In this document: positions 49,954-59,701 of the stretch, in pieces
Layout: the number at the start of each line of letters is the position of its first letter
How positions within the stretch are numbered: the stretch's first letter is position 1
Origin: Klenkia marina
GTDB taxonomy: Bacteria > Actinomycetota > Actinomycetes > Mycobacteriales > Geodermatophilaceae
NCBI RefSeq assembly: GCF_900101025.1
Contig: NZ_FMUH01000004.1
Coordinates: 186,001 to 250,000, forward strand
Reading direction: 5' to 3'
DNA: 64,000 bases
The notes under the pieces: generated by a model
What the model saw: the letters and a program-made list of their open reading frames with translations, nothing else
What the model was told of the DNA's origin: nothing
The model's database searches: none
Program-made: the position numbers and the translations under genes

Positions 49954-52512
49954 GTGCGAGCACTCCGACGACTCACCGTCCGCGCAGCGCTCCCCGAGGC
50001 GCTGCTCCCGCTGGCCCCGCTGGTGATGAACCTGCGCTGGTCCTGGCACCCCGAGACGCGCGACCTGTTCGAGGCCGTCGACCCCGACCTGTGGGTCAGC
50101 TGCGGCAACGACCCGGTGCGCGTGCTCGGCGAGGTGTCGGCCGAGCGGCTGGCCACCCTGGCCGGGGACCGCAGGTTCCTGCGCCGGCTCTCCGACGTCA
50201 CCGACGACCTGCAGGACTACCTCGAGGCCCCGCACTGGTACCAGTCGCTGGGCCCCGAGGCCCCCGCGTCCATCGCCTACTTCTCCGCCGAGTTCGGCAT
50301 CACCGAGGTGCTGCCGCAGTACTCCGGTGGCCTGGGCATCCTGGCCGGCGACCACCTCAAGGCGGCCTCCGACCTCGGTGTCCCGCTCATCGGCGTGGGG
50401 CTGCTCTACCGCGCCGGCTACTTCTCCCAGGGGCTGTCGGCCGACGGGTGGCAGCTCGAGCACTACCCGGCGCTGGACCCGCACGGCCTGCCCGTGAAGC
50501 TCATGCGCGACGCGGAGGGCAACGCGGTGGTCATCACCGTGCCGCTGCCCGAGGGCCGCACGCTGCACGCCCACGTCTGGCGGGCCCAGGTCGGCCGGGT
50601 GTCGCTGCTGCTGCTCGACAGCGACATCGAGGAGAACACCCCGGCCGAGCGCGGGGTCACCGACCGGCTCTACGGCGGCGGCGAGGACCACCGCCTGCGC
50701 CAGGAGATGCTGCTGGGCATCGGCGGCGTGCGGGCCGTCCGGGCGTACTGCGCGCTGACCGGCACCCCGCAGCCCGAGGTGTTCCACGCCAACGAGGGGC
50801 ACGCCGGGTTCCAGGGCATCGAGCGCATCCGCGAGCTCACCGAGTCCCACGGCCTGTCCTTCGCCGAGGCGCTGCAGGCCGTCCGCGGCGGCACGGTGTT
50901 CACCACCCACACCCCGGTGCCCGCCGGCATCGACCGCTTCCCGAAGGCGCTGGTCGAGCGGTACTTCGCCGGGTTCGGCGTGGGCGTGCACGACCTGCTG
51001 CCGCTGGGCGCCGAGGAGGACCCGACCAAGTTCAACATGGCTCACCTGGGCCTGCGGCTGGGCCAGCGGGCCAACGGCGTCAGCGAACTGCACGGGCACG
51101 TCAGCCGCGACATGTTCGGCTACCTGTGGTCGGGCTTCGACGCCGACGAGGTGCCGATCTCCTCCATCACCAACGGGGTGCACGCCGCCACCTGGACCGC
51201 CCGCGAACTGGTCGAGCTGGGCACCCAGACCTCCGCCCAGGGCGCCCCGGCCGACGTCGGCGGCGCCGGGGGTGCGGTCCGGTTCGACCGGGTCGACCGC
51301 ATCGACGCCGGTGAGCTGTGGAGCACCCGCCGGTTGCTGCGCGGCCGGCTGGTCGACGAGGTGCGCCGCCGGGTGCGCGAGACGGCGCTGTCGCGCGGGG
51401 CGTCGGAGGCCGAGGTGGGCTGGACCGACTCCGTGTTCGACCCCGACGTCCTCACCATCGGCTTCGCCCGCCGTGTGCCCTCCTACAAGCGGCTCACCCT
51501 GATGCTGCGCGACCCCGCGCGGCTCAAGGCGCTGCTGCTGGACCCCGAGCGGCCGATCCAGCTGGTCATCGCCGGCAAGAGCCACCCCGCCGACGACGGC
51601 GGCAAGCAGCTCATTCAGCAGATGGTGAAGTTCGCCGACGACCCCGAGGTCCGGCACCGCATCGCGTTCCTGCCCGGCTACGACATCGGCATGGCCCGCT
51701 ACCTCTACTGGGGCTGCGACGTCTGGCTGAACAACCCGCTGCGGCCCCTGGAGGCCTGCGGCACGTCGGGCATGAAGTCCGCGCTCAACGGCGGCCTCAA
51801 CCTGTCCATCAAGGACGGCTGGTGGGACGAGTGGTTCGACGGCCAGAACGGCTGGGCGATCCCGACGGCCGACGGCGTCGAGGACCCCGAGCGACGCGAC
51901 GACGTCGAGGCCGCGGCGATCTACGAGCTGCTCGACCACCAGGTGCTGCCGCGGTTCTACGAGACCGACCGCGACGGCGTCCCCACCCGCTGGGTCGAGA
52001 TGGTCAAGCACACGCTGGCCGACCTCGGCCCCAAGGTGCTGGCCAGCCGCATGGTCGCCGACTACGTGCAGCAGCTGTACGTGCCGGCCGCGGGCTCGGC
52101 CCGTGCGCTGGCCGAGGGCGGCTACCGGGTCGCCCGCGAGCAGGCCGCCTGGCGCTCGCACCTGGTCAGCAACTGGGGCAGCGTGCGGGTGGCCCACGTC
52201 GAGGCCACCGGCGTGGGTGACACCCCGCAGATCGGGTCGACCATCGACCTGCGGGCCGAGGTCGAGCTGCCCGGCCTGGTGCCCGGCGACGTCGAGGTGC
52301 AGGCCGCCTACGGGCGGGTCGACGACACCGACGGCCTGCACGACGTGACGGCCGTGCCCATGACCCACGAGGCGACCGAGGGCAGCCGGCACTGGTTCAC
52401 CGCCACCGTCCCGCTCGAGCGCACCGGCGCGTTCGGGTACACGGTGCGCGTGCTGCCCTCCTCGCCGGCGCTGGCCACCCCGGCCGAGCTCGGCGTCGTC
52501 ACCACCGCGTGA
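49954..52512 (+). CDS. glgP: Alpha-glucan (glycogen/maltodextrin) phosphorylase
   Basis: GlgP releases glucose-1-phosphate from alpha-1,4-glucan ends. The protein has 852 residues and is of the actinobacterial short alpha-glucan phosphorylase type: [51 protein letters not shown]-like block (residues about 312-330), [16 protein letters not shown], and the PLP-lysine region [20 protein letters not shown]. It ends with an extra C-terminal domain of about 130 residues ([20 protein letters not shown] onward) seen in this subgroup. A hairpin follows after 7 nt. Confidence 0.96.
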   Translation: MRALRRLTVRAALPEALLPLAPLVMNLRWSWHPETRDLFEAVDPDLWVSCGNDPVRVLGEVSAERLATLAGDRRFLRRLSDVTDDLQDYLEAPHWYQSLGPEAPASIAYFSAEFGITEVLPQYSGGLGILAGDHLKAASDLGVPLIGVGLLYRAGYFSQGLSADGWQLEHYPALDPHGLPVKLMRDAEGNAVVITVPLPEGRTLHAHVWRAQVGRVSLLLLDSDIEENTPAERGVTDRLYGGGEDHRLRQEMLLGIGGVRAVRAYCALTGTPQPEVFHANEGHAGFQGIERIRELTESHGLSFAEALQAVRGGTVFTTHTPVPAGIDRFPKALVERYFAGFGVGVHDLLPLGAEEDPTKFNMAHLGLRLGQRANGVSELHGHVSRDMFGYLWSGFDADEVPISSITNGVHAATWTARELVELGTQTSAQGAPADVGGAGGAVRFDRVDRIDAGELWSTRRLLRGRLVDEVRRRVRETALSRGASEAEVGWTDSVFDPDVLTIGFARRVPSYKRLTLMLRDPARLKALLLDPERPIQLVIAGKSHPADDGGKQLIQQMVKFADDPEVRHRIAFLPGYDIGMARYLYWGCDVWLNNPLRPLEACGTSGMKSALNGGLNLSIKDGWWDEWFDGQNGWAIPTADGVEDPERRDDVEAAAIYELLDHQVLPRFYETDRDGVPTRWVEMVKHTLADLGPKVLASRMVADYVQQLYVPAAGSARALAEGGYRVAREQAAWRSHLVSNWGSVRVAHVEATGVGDTPQIGSTIDLRAEVELPGLVPGDVEVQAAYGRVDDTDGLHDVTAVPMTHEATEGSRHWFTATVPLERTGAFGYTVRVLPSSPALATPAELGVVTTA

Positions 52513-52519
52513 GCCCGGC

Positions 52520-52551
52520 GGCTGGACGGTCCGTGCGCGGATCGTCCAGCC
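52520..52551 (+). terminator. Hairpin after glgP
   Basis: Arms of 14 bp (GGCTGGACGGTCCG and its partner) with one mismatch and a TGCG loop lie 7 nt after the glgP stop. No U-tract. It is the likely end of the glgP transcript. Confidence 0.7.
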
Positions 52552-52704
52552 GTGCGGCAGCGCGGACGGGTCGCGGTGGACGCGTGACCCCCGAGATGAC
52601 CAGACCGTGGGACTGCGGTGACTGGTGGTGACGATCGGACCATGTCGGTCGTCACTCTCCGGCGTGGCTGACGTTCGTGACGGGCTGGGGTCGCCGTCGA
52701 TCAT

Positions 52705-52710
52705 TAGGGT
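52705..52710 (+). promoter_or_regulatory. -10 box (TAGGGT) of the FHA-domain gene, predicted leaderless
   Basis: TAGGGT is followed by 7 nt and ATG. Confidence 0.6.
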
Positions 52711-52717
52711 GACCGGC

Positions 52718-53695
52718 ATGCCCGACCGTTGTGAGGTCCTCCCCGGAGAGAACGTCGTCGCCCGCCGTGCCGGCGGCCTGCTGTGGGTCGACGCCCCCGG
52801 CTCGCCCGCCCTGGTGGCGACGCTGCACGCCTGCCTGGGGGTGGCCGGGCCCGGCGCCGACCGGGTGCTCACCGCGGTCGCCGGCCAGGTCGCCGCGCTG
52901 GCCCCCGGCGGTGCCTCCTTCGCGCTCGTGCTCACCGACTCCGCCGACGGCTCCGGTGCCGGCGTGGCCCTCTGGTCGGGCAAGGGCCAGCCCGCCGTCG
53001 ACGGCGTCCCCGTGGGCGGCCGGCCCACCGAGGGCGGCTGCACCCTGGCCAGCGGCTTCGACCTGGGCTCCAGCCTCTACGTCGGCCCCGGCTCCTCGCC
53101 GTCGCCCGTGCCGCCGGGTGTGGCCTACGACCTCGTCGAGGGCACCGTGCCCGGCGGGGGTGCCACCCTGCAGCTGGCCGCGGCCACCCCCGTGTCCGTC
53201 GCCGTCCCTGCCCCGCAGAGCGCCCCGGCCGCCGAGCGCTTCTCCGCCGACTCCGACGCGGGCTTCAGCGCGCCCGCCGCCGCACCCGTCTCCGAGCCCC
53301 AGCCCGCCGCCCAGCCCGGGGCGGCCACCGCCTTCTGGCAGCCGGACCCGCCGGCCGCCCCCGTGCTGCGCTTCGACGACGGCATGGTCGTCGACGTCGA
53401 CAACGACCTGGTGCTCGGCCGGCGCCCCGACGGCCACGAGCTCGTCACCTCCGGCACCGCCCGGCCGGTGCCGATCGCCGACACCCAGAACGTGCTGTCC
53501 TCCGCGCACGCCGCCATCCAGCGCGCCGGCCGCGAGGTCTCCCTCGTCGACCTCGGCTCGCTCAACGGCACCCACGTCGCCGGTCCCGAGGCCACCGAGT
53601 GGACCCAGCTCGAGCCCGGCGTCGCGCACGCCCTCTCCGACGGCGACCGGCTCCTGCTCGGCTGGACCGTCATCACCTTCGAGCAGCCGGAGTAG
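52718..53695 (+). CDS. FHA-domain protein
   Basis: The protein has 325 residues. The N-terminal 150 residues form an Ala/Gly/Val-rich domain I do not recognise; similar regions precede FHA domains next to type VII or protein-kinase systems. A Pro/Ala-rich linker (about 160-215) follows, then an FHA domain from about 220 with [12 protein letters not shown], the phosphothreonine-binding SSAHAAIQ and [11 protein letters not shown]. It should bind phosphothreonine on partners of Ser/Thr kinases. No kinase or phosphatase lies nearby, so the partner is unknown. The start is fixed by the TAGGGT box. Confidence 0.8.
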   Translation: MPDRCEVLPGENVVARRAGGLLWVDAPGSPALVATLHACLGVAGPGADRVLTAVAGQVAALAPGGASFALVLTDSADGSGAGVALWSGKGQPAVDGVPVGGRPTEGGCTLASGFDLGSSLYVGPGSSPSPVPPGVAYDLVEGTVPGGGATLQLAAATPVSVAVPAPQSAPAAERFSADSDAGFSAPAAAPVSEPQPAAQPGAATAFWQPDPPAAPVLRFDDGMVVDVDNDLVLGRRPDGHELVTSGTARPVPIADTQNVLSSAHAAIQRAGREVSLVDLGSLNGTHVAGPEATEWTQLEPGVAHALSDGDRLLLGWTVITFEQPE

Positions 53696-53703
53696 AGCTG
53701 TAC

Positions 53704-53769
53704 TGATGGTGGTTCCTCCGGACCACACCGCGGCTGTGTTGATGGTGGTCCTCCGGACCACACCGCGGC
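53704..53769 (+). repeat. Tandem pair of about 30-bp repeats
   Basis: Two copies, 53704-53734 and 53740-53769, start TGATGGTGGT and contain CCTCCGGACCACACCGCGGC. Each can fold as GTGGTCC/GGACCAC around a TCC loop. They follow the FHA gene stop by 8 bp. Confidence 0.8.
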
Positions 53770-53770
53770 C

Positions 53771-53793
53771 AACGGCCGTCCCCGACGGCCGTT
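53771..53793 (+). terminator. Hairpin AACGGCCGTC/GACGGCCGTT
   Basis: A perfect 10-bp stem with a CCC loop follows the tandem repeats and is the best candidate for the end of the FHA-gene transcript. Confidence 0.55.
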
Positions 53794-53800
53794 GAGCCGC

Positions 53801-53941
53801 TGAGCCCCTCCTCGGGGACCCTTCGGGCCCCCTCGTCGGGGTCGCCTCGGTTGGGGCGCGTCGTCCGCTCGCTCGTTCGTCCCCGGCGTCCGCCGTCGGG
53901 GTGAGCCCCTCCTCGGGGACCCTTCGGGCCCCCTCCTCGGG
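53801..53941 (+). repeat. Direct repeat of 34-41 bp, 101 bp apart
   Basis: Copies at 53801-53834 and 53902-53935 are identical over 34 bp, beginning TGAGCCCCTCCTCGGGGACC, and continue with one mismatch for about seven more. Each contains GGGGACCCTTCGGGCCCCC, a 5-6 bp stem with a TTCG-type loop. The interval between them is T-rich compared with its surroundings. The stretch from the FHA stop to the cstA start holds no gene. Confidence 0.8.
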
Positions 53942-54002
53942 GGCGGGGGCTTTCGGTCGTCGCGTTCGGGCGACGGTGCTGTGTGCGGGCTGTGCGGAGG
54001 GC

Positions 54003-54008
54003 TAGGGT
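54003..54008 (+). promoter_or_regulatory. -10 box (TAGGGT) of cstA, predicted leaderless
   Basis: TAGGGT is followed by 6 nt and GTG. Confidence 0.6.
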
Positions 54009-54014
54009 CCGCCC

Positions 54015-56210
54015 GTGACCACGGACACGCTGCGCCCCGAACCCGGTACCGGACGTCGTCGTCCTTCCCTGCGCGACGTCGTCGTGTGGACGGTCGTCGC
54101 GCTGGTGGGCGCCACCTGCTGGACGGTGCTGGCGCTCTCGCGGGGGGAGTCGGTCAGCGCGCTGTGGATCCTGTTCGCCGCGCTGAGCAGCTACGCGATC
54201 GCGTACCGCTTCTACTCCAAGTTCATCGCCAGGAAGGTCCTGCAGGTCGACGACCGCCGGGCCACCCCGGCCGAGCGGCTGGAGAACGGCCGCGACTTCG
54301 AGGTCACCGACCGCCGGGTGCTCTTCGGCCACCACTTCGCCGCCATCGCCGGCGCGGGCCCGCTGGTCGGCCCGGTGCTCGCCGCGCAGATGGGTTACCT
54401 GCCGGGCACGGTCTGGATCATCGTCGGCGTCATCGCCGCCGGGGCCGTGCAGGACATGGTCGTGCTGTTCTTCTCCATGCGCCGCAACGGGCAGAGCCTG
54501 GGCCAGATGATCCGCGCCGAGATCGGCGTCGTCGGCGGCACCGCGGCGCTCATCGCCGTCTTCGCCATCATGATCATCATCCTGGCCGTGCTGGCGCTCA
54601 TCGTCGTCAACGCCCTCGCCGAGTCGCCGTGGGGCGTCTTCTCGATCGCCCTCACCATCCCCATCGCCCTGTTCATGGGCGTGTACCTGCGGGTGCTCAG
54701 GCCGGGCCGGGTGCTCGAGGCCAGCGCCATCGGCGTCGTGGCGCTGCTGGCCGCCATCATCGGCGGCGGGATGATCGACGGCACCGCGCTCGGCGACGCC
54801 CTCACGCTCGACAAGACGACGCTGGTCATCGCCCTGGTGGTCTACGGGTTCGTCGCCTCGGTGCTGCCGGTGTGGCTGCTGCTCACCCCGCGCGACTACC
54901 TGTCGACCTTCATGAAGATCGGCGTCATCGTGCTGCTGGCGGTCGGCCTGGTCATCGCCATGCCGGTGCTGCAGAACGACGCCGTCTCCAGCTTCGCGCT
55001 CGCCGGCAACGGTCCGGTGTTCGCCGGCTCGTTGTTCCCCTTCGTCTTCATCACCATCGCCTGCGGCGCGCTGTCGGGCTTCCACGCGCTGATCTCCTCG
55101 GGCACGACGCCGAAGATGGTCGCCAAGGAGAGCCAGGTCCGGGTGATCGGCTACGGCGGCATGCTCATGGAGTCCTTCGTCGCGATCAGCGCCCTCATCG
55201 CGGCCTGCATCCTGGACCCGGCGCTGTACTTCTCGATGAACGCCCCGGCCGGGGCCACCGGCGGCACCGTCGAGGGTGCATCGGCGTTCGTGGCCAACCT
55301 CGGGTTCAGCATCAGCCCGGCCGAGCTGCAGGCCGCTGCCGACACCATCGAGGAGGCCACGCTCGTCTCCCGCACCGGTGGCGCCCCGACACTGGCCTAC
55401 GGCATCTCGGAGATCTTCCAGACCGCGTTCGGCGGCGGGCTGCAGGCCTTCTGGTACCACTTCGCGATCATGTTCGAGGCGCTGTTCATCCTCACCGCCG
55501 TCGACGCGGGCACCCGCGTGGGCCGCTTCATGCTGCAGGACACCGTCGGCAACGTGTGGAAGCGGTTCGGCGACCTCACCTGGCGGCCGGCCAGCTGGAC
55601 CGCCTCGGCCGTCGTGGTCGGCCTCTGGGGCTACATCCTCTACGTCGGGGTGACCGACCCCCTGGGCGGCATCAACCAGCTGTTCCCGCTGTTCGGCATC
55701 GCCAACCAGCTGCTGGCCGCCATCGCCCTCACGCTGTGCACCACGCTGCTGGTCAAGCACGGCAAGCTGCGCTGGGTGTGGGTCACCGGCGTCCCGCTGG
55801 CCTGGGTCCTGGTCATCACCATGACCGCGTCGTTCCAGAAGGTCTTCTCCGGCGACCCGAAGGTGGGCTACTTCGCCCAGCGGTCCCTCTACGCCGACGC
55901 CCTCGACCGGGGTGACGTCCTGGCCCCGGCGGCCGACGCCGCGGCGATGGAGAAGGTCATCACCAACTCCACGGTGAACGGCGTGCTGCAGTCGCTCTTC
56001 GCCGTCCTGACCCTCGTCGTGGTGGCCAACGCCGCCGTCGTCTGCGTGCGGGCGATCCGGGCCGGCGGTCTGCCGACCACCGAGGTGCCGGCCGAGCCCT
56101 CGCGCATCGTCGAGCCCTCCGGCTTCTTCCCGACGGCCGAGGAGCGCGCCCTGCTCGAGGCCGAGCGCGAGCGGCTGGCGGCCGAACGGACGCCGTCGGG
56201 GCAGCAGTGA
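54015..56210 (+). CDS. cstA: CstA-family carbon-starvation transporter (pyruvate/peptide uptake)
   Basis: This 731-residue membrane protein has about 16-18 helices. Family blocks include ALSSYAIAYRFYSKFIARKV, RRVLFGHHFAAIAGAGPLVG (the most conserved CstA motif, near residue 100) and GTVWIIVGVIAAGAVQDM, and FPLFGIANQLLAAIALTLCT near the end. CstA and BtsT take up pyruvate in E. coli, and CstA is also linked to peptides. The gene overlaps the small ybdD gene by 4 bp, the usual pairing. The C-terminal tail carries charged Glu/Arg repeats. Confidence 0.95.
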   Translation: MTTDTLRPEPGTGRRRPSLRDVVVWTVVALVGATCWTVLALSRGESVSALWILFAALSSYAIAYRFYSKFIARKVLQVDDRRATPAERLENGRDFEVTDRRVLFGHHFAAIAGAGPLVGPVLAAQMGYLPGTVWIIVGVIAAGAVQDMVVLFFSMRRNGQSLGQMIRAEIGVVGGTAALIAVFAIMIIILAVLALIVVNALAESPWGVFSIALTIPIALFMGVYLRVLRPGRVLEASAIGVVALLAAIIGGGMIDGTALGDALTLDKTTLVIALVVYGFVASVLPVWLLLTPRDYLSTFMKIGVIVLLAVGLVIAMPVLQNDAVSSFALAGNGPVFAGSLFPFVFITIACGALSGFHALISSGTTPKMVAKESQVRVIGYGGMLMESFVAISALIAACILDPALYFSMNAPAGATGGTVEGASAFVANLGFSISPAELQAAADTIEEATLVSRTGGAPTLAYGISEIFQTAFGGGLQAFWYHFAIMFEALFILTAVDAGTRVGRFMLQDTVGNVWKRFGDLTWRPASWTASAVVVGLWGYILYVGVTDPLGGINQLFPLFGIANQLLAAIALTLCTTLLVKHGKLRWVWVTGVPLAWVLVITMTASFQKVFSGDPKVGYFAQRSLYADALDRGDVLAPAADAAAMEKVITNSTVNGVLQSLFAVLTLVVVANAAVVCVRAIRAGGLPTTEVPAEPSRIVEPSGFFPTAEERALLEAERERLAAERTPSGQQ

Positions 56211-56386
56211 TCCGGCGCTGGGCCGCCGGCGTCCGCTGGTGGCTGCGGGCGCTCACCGGGGAGGACCGCTACGACCGGCACCTCGCGGCCTGCGCGGCCG
56301 ACGGGCGCACCCCGATGACCCGCCGAGCCTTCGAGCGGCACCGCGCCGACGTCGCCGCCGCACACGCCCACGAACGCTGCTGCTGA
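56207..56386 (+). CDS. ybdD: YbdD/YjiX family small protein
   Basis: The protein has 59 residues (VIRRWAAGVRWWLRALTGED at the N terminus, then RYDRHLAACAADGRTPMTRR, ending HERCC). The WWLRALTGEDRYDRHL block, the middle TPMTRRAFER and the terminal Cys-Cys are the marks of the YbdD family, which accompanies CstA/BtsT transporters and is needed for their uptake activity in E. coli. The GTG overlaps the cstA stop by 4 bp, so translation is coupled. Confidence 0.9.
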   Translation: MIRRWAAGVRWWLRALTGEDRYDRHLAACAADGRTPMTRRAFERHRADVAAAHAHERCC

Positions 56387-56399
56387 ACGGGCCGCCCGG

Positions 56400-56731
56400 G
56401 TGACCGAGCCTCGCCGTCCATCGGCTTCCTGCACACCTCCGGCACGCACGTGCCCACCTTCGACCGGCTGGTGCAGGCCGCCGGTGCGGCGACGATCGTC
56501 TGCACCTGCTCGACGCCGGACGGGCCCGCCGAGGTGCGGTCCGTCGTCGAGCAGGTGGTGCACGGGGTCGACCACGGGGTCGACGTGGTCGTCCTCGCCC
56601 AGGCCAGCACGGCGCCGGCCGCCGAGGGCAGCTGGCCGGTCCCGGTGCTGAGCAGCCCGGCATCCGCCGTCGCCCGGCCGGTCGACGTCCTACGGACGGC
56701 GGAGCACGCGCAGCGCCCAGACCGTCCGTGA
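56400..56731 (+). pseudogene. Decayed Asp/Glu racemase-like gene (frameshift and internal deletion)
   Basis: One frame encodes IGFLHTSGTHVPTFDRLVQA, then GAATIVCTCSTPDGPAEVRS, then VDVVVLAQASTAPAAEGSW and VPVLSSPASAVARPVDVL. As I recall them, Asp/Glu racemase-like proteins have these blocks in this order but in about 200 residues; here the middle region is missing and the rest spans about 105. No start codon precedes the first block in frame; a GTG at 56400 is in another frame and would need a one-base shift near 56418. The 3' end overlaps glgX by 42 bp. I read this as a relic. A functional short protein from the GTG at 56450 is possible but unlikely. Confidence 0.5.
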
Positions 56732-58831
56732 GGGCATGACCAGGGGGCCGGGGGAGACGACGGTGGGCCTCGTCGGGGCGCCGGTGGGCCACTCCGTGGA
56801 GACCACGAACTCGTAGCCGTCGGCCCACGGGGCGCCGGGCAGGTGCACCTCGACGTCCTCGGGCCCGGCGTGCACCCACACCAGCCAGGAGTCGTCGCGG
56901 ACCGGGCGGCCCCGCTCGTCGCGGTGCCGGATGCCACGGCCGTCGAGGTACATGCCGACGGTCTGCAGCCCGGTGTCGTACCAGTCCTCGGTGGTCAGCT
57001 GCCCCCCGCGCGGGGCGAACCAGGCCAGGTCGCGGGTGCCGCCGGAGCCGGGCACCTCCGTGCCGTCGAAGAAGGCCTCCTGGCGCAGTGCGGGGGAGCT
57101 GCGGCGCAGCGCCACCAGGCGGGAGGTGAAGCTCCACAGGTCGGCGTCGATGGCGCCCCAGTCCAGCCACGACAGCTCGGAGTCCTGGCAGTAGGCGTTG
57201 TTGTTGCCCTCCTGGGTGCGGCCCAGCTCGTCGCCGGCGGTGAGCATCGGCACGCCGGTGGACAGCAGCAGCGTGGCCAGCACGTTGCGCACCTGCTTGG
57301 CGCGCAGCTCGGCGACGGCGGGGTCGTCGCTGGGCCCCTCGACGCCGCAGTTCCAGCCGCGGTTGTGGCTCTCGCCGTCGCGGTTGTCCTCGCCGTTGGC
57401 CTCGTTGCGCTTGGTCTCGTAGGTGTAGAGGTCGCGCAGGGTGAAGCCGTCGTGCGCGGTCACGAAGTTCACCGACGCGAACGGACGGCGGCCGTCGGAG
57501 CGGTACAGGTCGCTGGACCCGGTGAGCCGGTAGGCCAGGTCGCGCACCCCGACGTGCTGGCCGGACCACACGTCGCGCACCGTGTCGCGGTACTTGCCGT
57601 TCCACTCGGTCCACAGCGGCGGGAAGTTGCCCACCTGGTAGCCGCCCTCGCCGATGTCCCAGGGCTCGGCGATGAGCTTGACCTGGCTGACCACCGGGTC
57701 CTGGTGGACGACGTCGAAGAACGCCGACAGCCGGTCGACGTCGTGGAAGGAGCGGGCCAGCGCCGAGGCCAGGTCGAAGCGGAAGCCGTCGACGTGCATC
57801 TCGGTGACCCAGTACCGCAGCGAGTCCATGAGCAGAGCCAGCACCTGCGGACGCCGCACGTCGAGGGTGTTCCCGCAGCCGGTGTAGTCGGTGTACCGGT
57901 CGGGCTGGCCGGCGCCGAGCCGGTAGTAGCCGCCGTTGTCGATGCCCTTGAACGACAGGGTCGGGCCGGTGTGGTCGCCCTCGGCGGTGTGGTTGTAGAC
58001 GACGTCGAGGATCACCTCGATGCCCGCGGCGTGCATGGCCTTGACCATCGCCTTGAACTCGGTCACCTGCGCCCCGCCGGTGCCGGCGGAGGAGTACGCG
58101 GCGTGCGGGGCGAAGTAGCCCAGGGTGTTGTAGCCCCAGTAGTTGGTCAGCCCGCGACGCAGCAGGTGCGGCTCGGACACGAAGTGGTGCACCGGGAGCA
58201 GCTCGATCGCGGTCACCCCGAGCGAGACCAGGTGCTCGACGAACGCCGGGTGCGCGAGCCCGGCGTAGGTGCCGCGCAGCGCCGGGGGGATGTCGGGGTG
58301 GCGCATGGTCGCGCCCTTGACGTGCACCTCGTAGATGACGGTGTCCGACCACGCGGTGCGCGGCGGGGCGTCGCCGGCCCACGGGAACGAGTCGTGGATG
58401 ACCACGCCGCGGGGCACGAAGGGCGCGGAGTCCTGGGCGTCGGCCGTGGCCGAGTCGGGGTGCCCGGTGGCGTAGCCGAAGAGCGCCGGGTCGAGCGTCA
58501 GCTCGCCGTCGACGGCTCGGGCGTAGGGGTCCAGCAGCAGCTTCGCGGGGTTGTACCGGGCCCCCGACGAGGGGTCGTACCCGCCGTGCACGCGGTAGCC
58601 GTAGCGCTGGCCGGGGCCGACGCCGGGCAGCCGGCCGTGCCACACCTGGTGGGTGGTCTCCTGCAGGCGCTGGCGGTGCTCGGTGCCGTCGGGGTCGAAC
58701 AGGCAGAGGTCCACCGCAGTGGCCCCGGCCGACCAGAGGGCCACGTTGGTGCCGGTGCCGTCCCAGTGCGCGCCCAGGGGGGCGGGACTGCCGGGCCAGA
58801 CCTCGGACGGGCGACCAGCTGGAAGATCCAC
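56690..58831 (-). CDS. glgX: Glycogen debranching enzyme GlgX
   Basis: GlgX hydrolyses alpha-1,6 branches left after phosphorylase action. The protein has 713 residues: an N-terminal CBM48 (PLGAHWDGTGTNVALWSAGA), the GH13 barrel with nucleophile D353 (VDGFRFDLASAL) and acid/base E389 (KLIAEPWDIGEGGYQVGNFP), then NFVTAHDGFTLRDLYTYE and NEANGEDNRDGESHNRGWNC typical of isoamylase/GlgX. It works with GlgP encoded 4 kb away. GTG start; no strong ribosome binding site. Confidence 0.96.
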   Translation of the reverse strand: MDLPAGRPSEVWPGSPAPLGAHWDGTGTNVALWSAGATAVDLCLFDPDGTEHRQRLQETTHQVWHGRLPGVGPGQRYGYRVHGGYDPSSGARYNPAKLLLDPYARAVDGELTLDPALFGYATGHPDSATADAQDSAPFVPRGVVIHDSFPWAGDAPPRTAWSDTVIYEVHVKGATMRHPDIPPALRGTYAGLAHPAFVEHLVSLGVTAIELLPVHHFVSEPHLLRRGLTNYWGYNTLGYFAPHAAYSSAGTGGAQVTEFKAMVKAMHAAGIEVILDVVYNHTAEGDHTGPTLSFKGIDNGGYYRLGAGQPDRYTDYTGCGNTLDVRRPQVLALLMDSLRYWVTEMHVDGFRFDLASALARSFHDVDRLSAFFDVVHQDPVVSQVKLIAEPWDIGEGGYQVGNFPPLWTEWNGKYRDTVRDVWSGQHVGVRDLAYRLTGSSDLYRSDGRRPFASVNFVTAHDGFTLRDLYTYETKRNEANGEDNRDGESHNRGWNCGVEGPSDDPAVAELRAKQVRNVLATLLLSTGVPMLTAGDELGRTQEGNNNAYCQDSELSWLDWGAIDADLWSFTSRLVALRRSSPALRQEAFFDGTEVPGSGGTRDLAWFAPRGGQLTTEDWYDTGLQTVGMYLDGRGIRHRDERGRPVRDDSWLVWVHAGPEDVEVHLPGAPWADGYEFVVSTEWPTGAPTRPTVVSPGPLVMPSRTVWALRVLRRP

Positions 58832-58899
58832 CCGGCCATCCTGCCCGACACCCGGGTGCGGGCGGCGGAGCTGCGCGGCGCGGTTGGTTGGATGGGGTC

Positions 58900-59694
58900 G
58901 TGACGACCGCGGTGGTGCAGATGTCCGGTGTCGACGTCGTCCGGGGGACCGCGCACCTGCTGCGCGGGGTCGACTGGACGGTGCACGAGGACGAGCGCTG
59001 GGTGCTGCTGGGCCCCAACGGTGCGGGCAAGACCACCCTCATGCAGCTGGCCTCGGCGCAGATGCACCCCACGCGCGGCACCGTGACGCTGCTGGGGGAG
59101 ACCCTGGGGTCGGTCGACGTCTTCGAGCTGCGCCCCCGCATCGGGCTGACCAGCGCCTCGCTGGCCCAGCGCATCGCCCCGGCCGAGCGGGTGGGCGACG
59201 TGGTGGTCTCCGCCGGCTACGCCGTGGTCGGGCGGTGGCGCGAGCGCTACGACGTCCACGACCTGACCCGCGCCGGCATGCTGATGGAGCAGTGGGGCGT
59301 GGCGCCCTACGCGAACCGGCCCTTCGGCACGCTCAGCGAGGGTGAGCGCAAGCGCACCCAGATCGCCCGCGCGCTCATGACCGACCCCGAGCTGCTGCTG
59401 CTCGACGAGCCCGGTGCGGGCCTGGACCTCGGCGGCCGCGAGGACCTCGTGTCCCGGCTGACCGACCTCGCGCACGACCCGTACGCCCCGGCGCAGGTGC
59501 TGGTCACCCACCACGTCGAGGAGATCCCGCCCGGCTACACCCACGCGATGCTGCTGCGCGACGGCGGCGTGGTCGCCGCCGGGCCGGTCGACGAGGTCGT
59601 GACCGCCGAGCTGCTCGGCGAGACCTTCGGCCTGCCGCTCGCGCTGGGCCGGGTGCGCGGACGCTTCACCGCCCGCCGCGCCACCGACAGCTGA
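58900..59694 (+). CDS. ABC transporter ATP-binding protein without a membrane partner
   Basis: This single 264-residue ABC ATPase has Walker A LLGPNGAGKTTLMQLASAQM (about 37-56), a Q-loop region near RIGLTSASLAQRI, signature LSEGERKRTQIARAL, Walker B LLLLDEPGAGLDLGG and the switch His in VLVTHHVEEIP. It resembles the YlmA/ModF-like soluble ATPases more than importers. No permease or binding protein is next to it, so it may pair with proteins encoded elsewhere or act without a transporter. GTG was chosen; the in-frame TTG four codons upstream is less likely. Confidence 0.82.
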   Translation: MTTAVVQMSGVDVVRGTAHLLRGVDWTVHEDERWVLLGPNGAGKTTLMQLASAQMHPTRGTVTLLGETLGSVDVFELRPRIGLTSASLAQRIAPAERVGDVVVSAGYAVVGRWRERYDVHDLTRAGMLMEQWGVAPYANRPFGTLSEGERKRTQIARALMTDPELLLLDEPGAGLDLGGREDLVSRLTDLAHDPYAPAQVLVTHHVEEIPPGYTHAMLLRDGGVVAAGPVDEVVTAELLGETFGLPLALGRVRGRFTARRATDS

Positions 59695-59701
59695 GCCTGC
59701 A

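Noticed and set aside
47839-53043. Minus-strand open frame extending upstream of glgE across glgP and beyond
   Set aside because: Only the part from 49842 down encodes GlgE. The remainder is antisense to glgP and crosses both predicted promoters.
56400-56651. Plus-strand frame starting at GTG 56400 as an intact gene
   Set aside because: The product is an Arg/Ser/Pro-rich out-of-frame reading of the racemase-like remnant; the recognisable blocks are in another frame.
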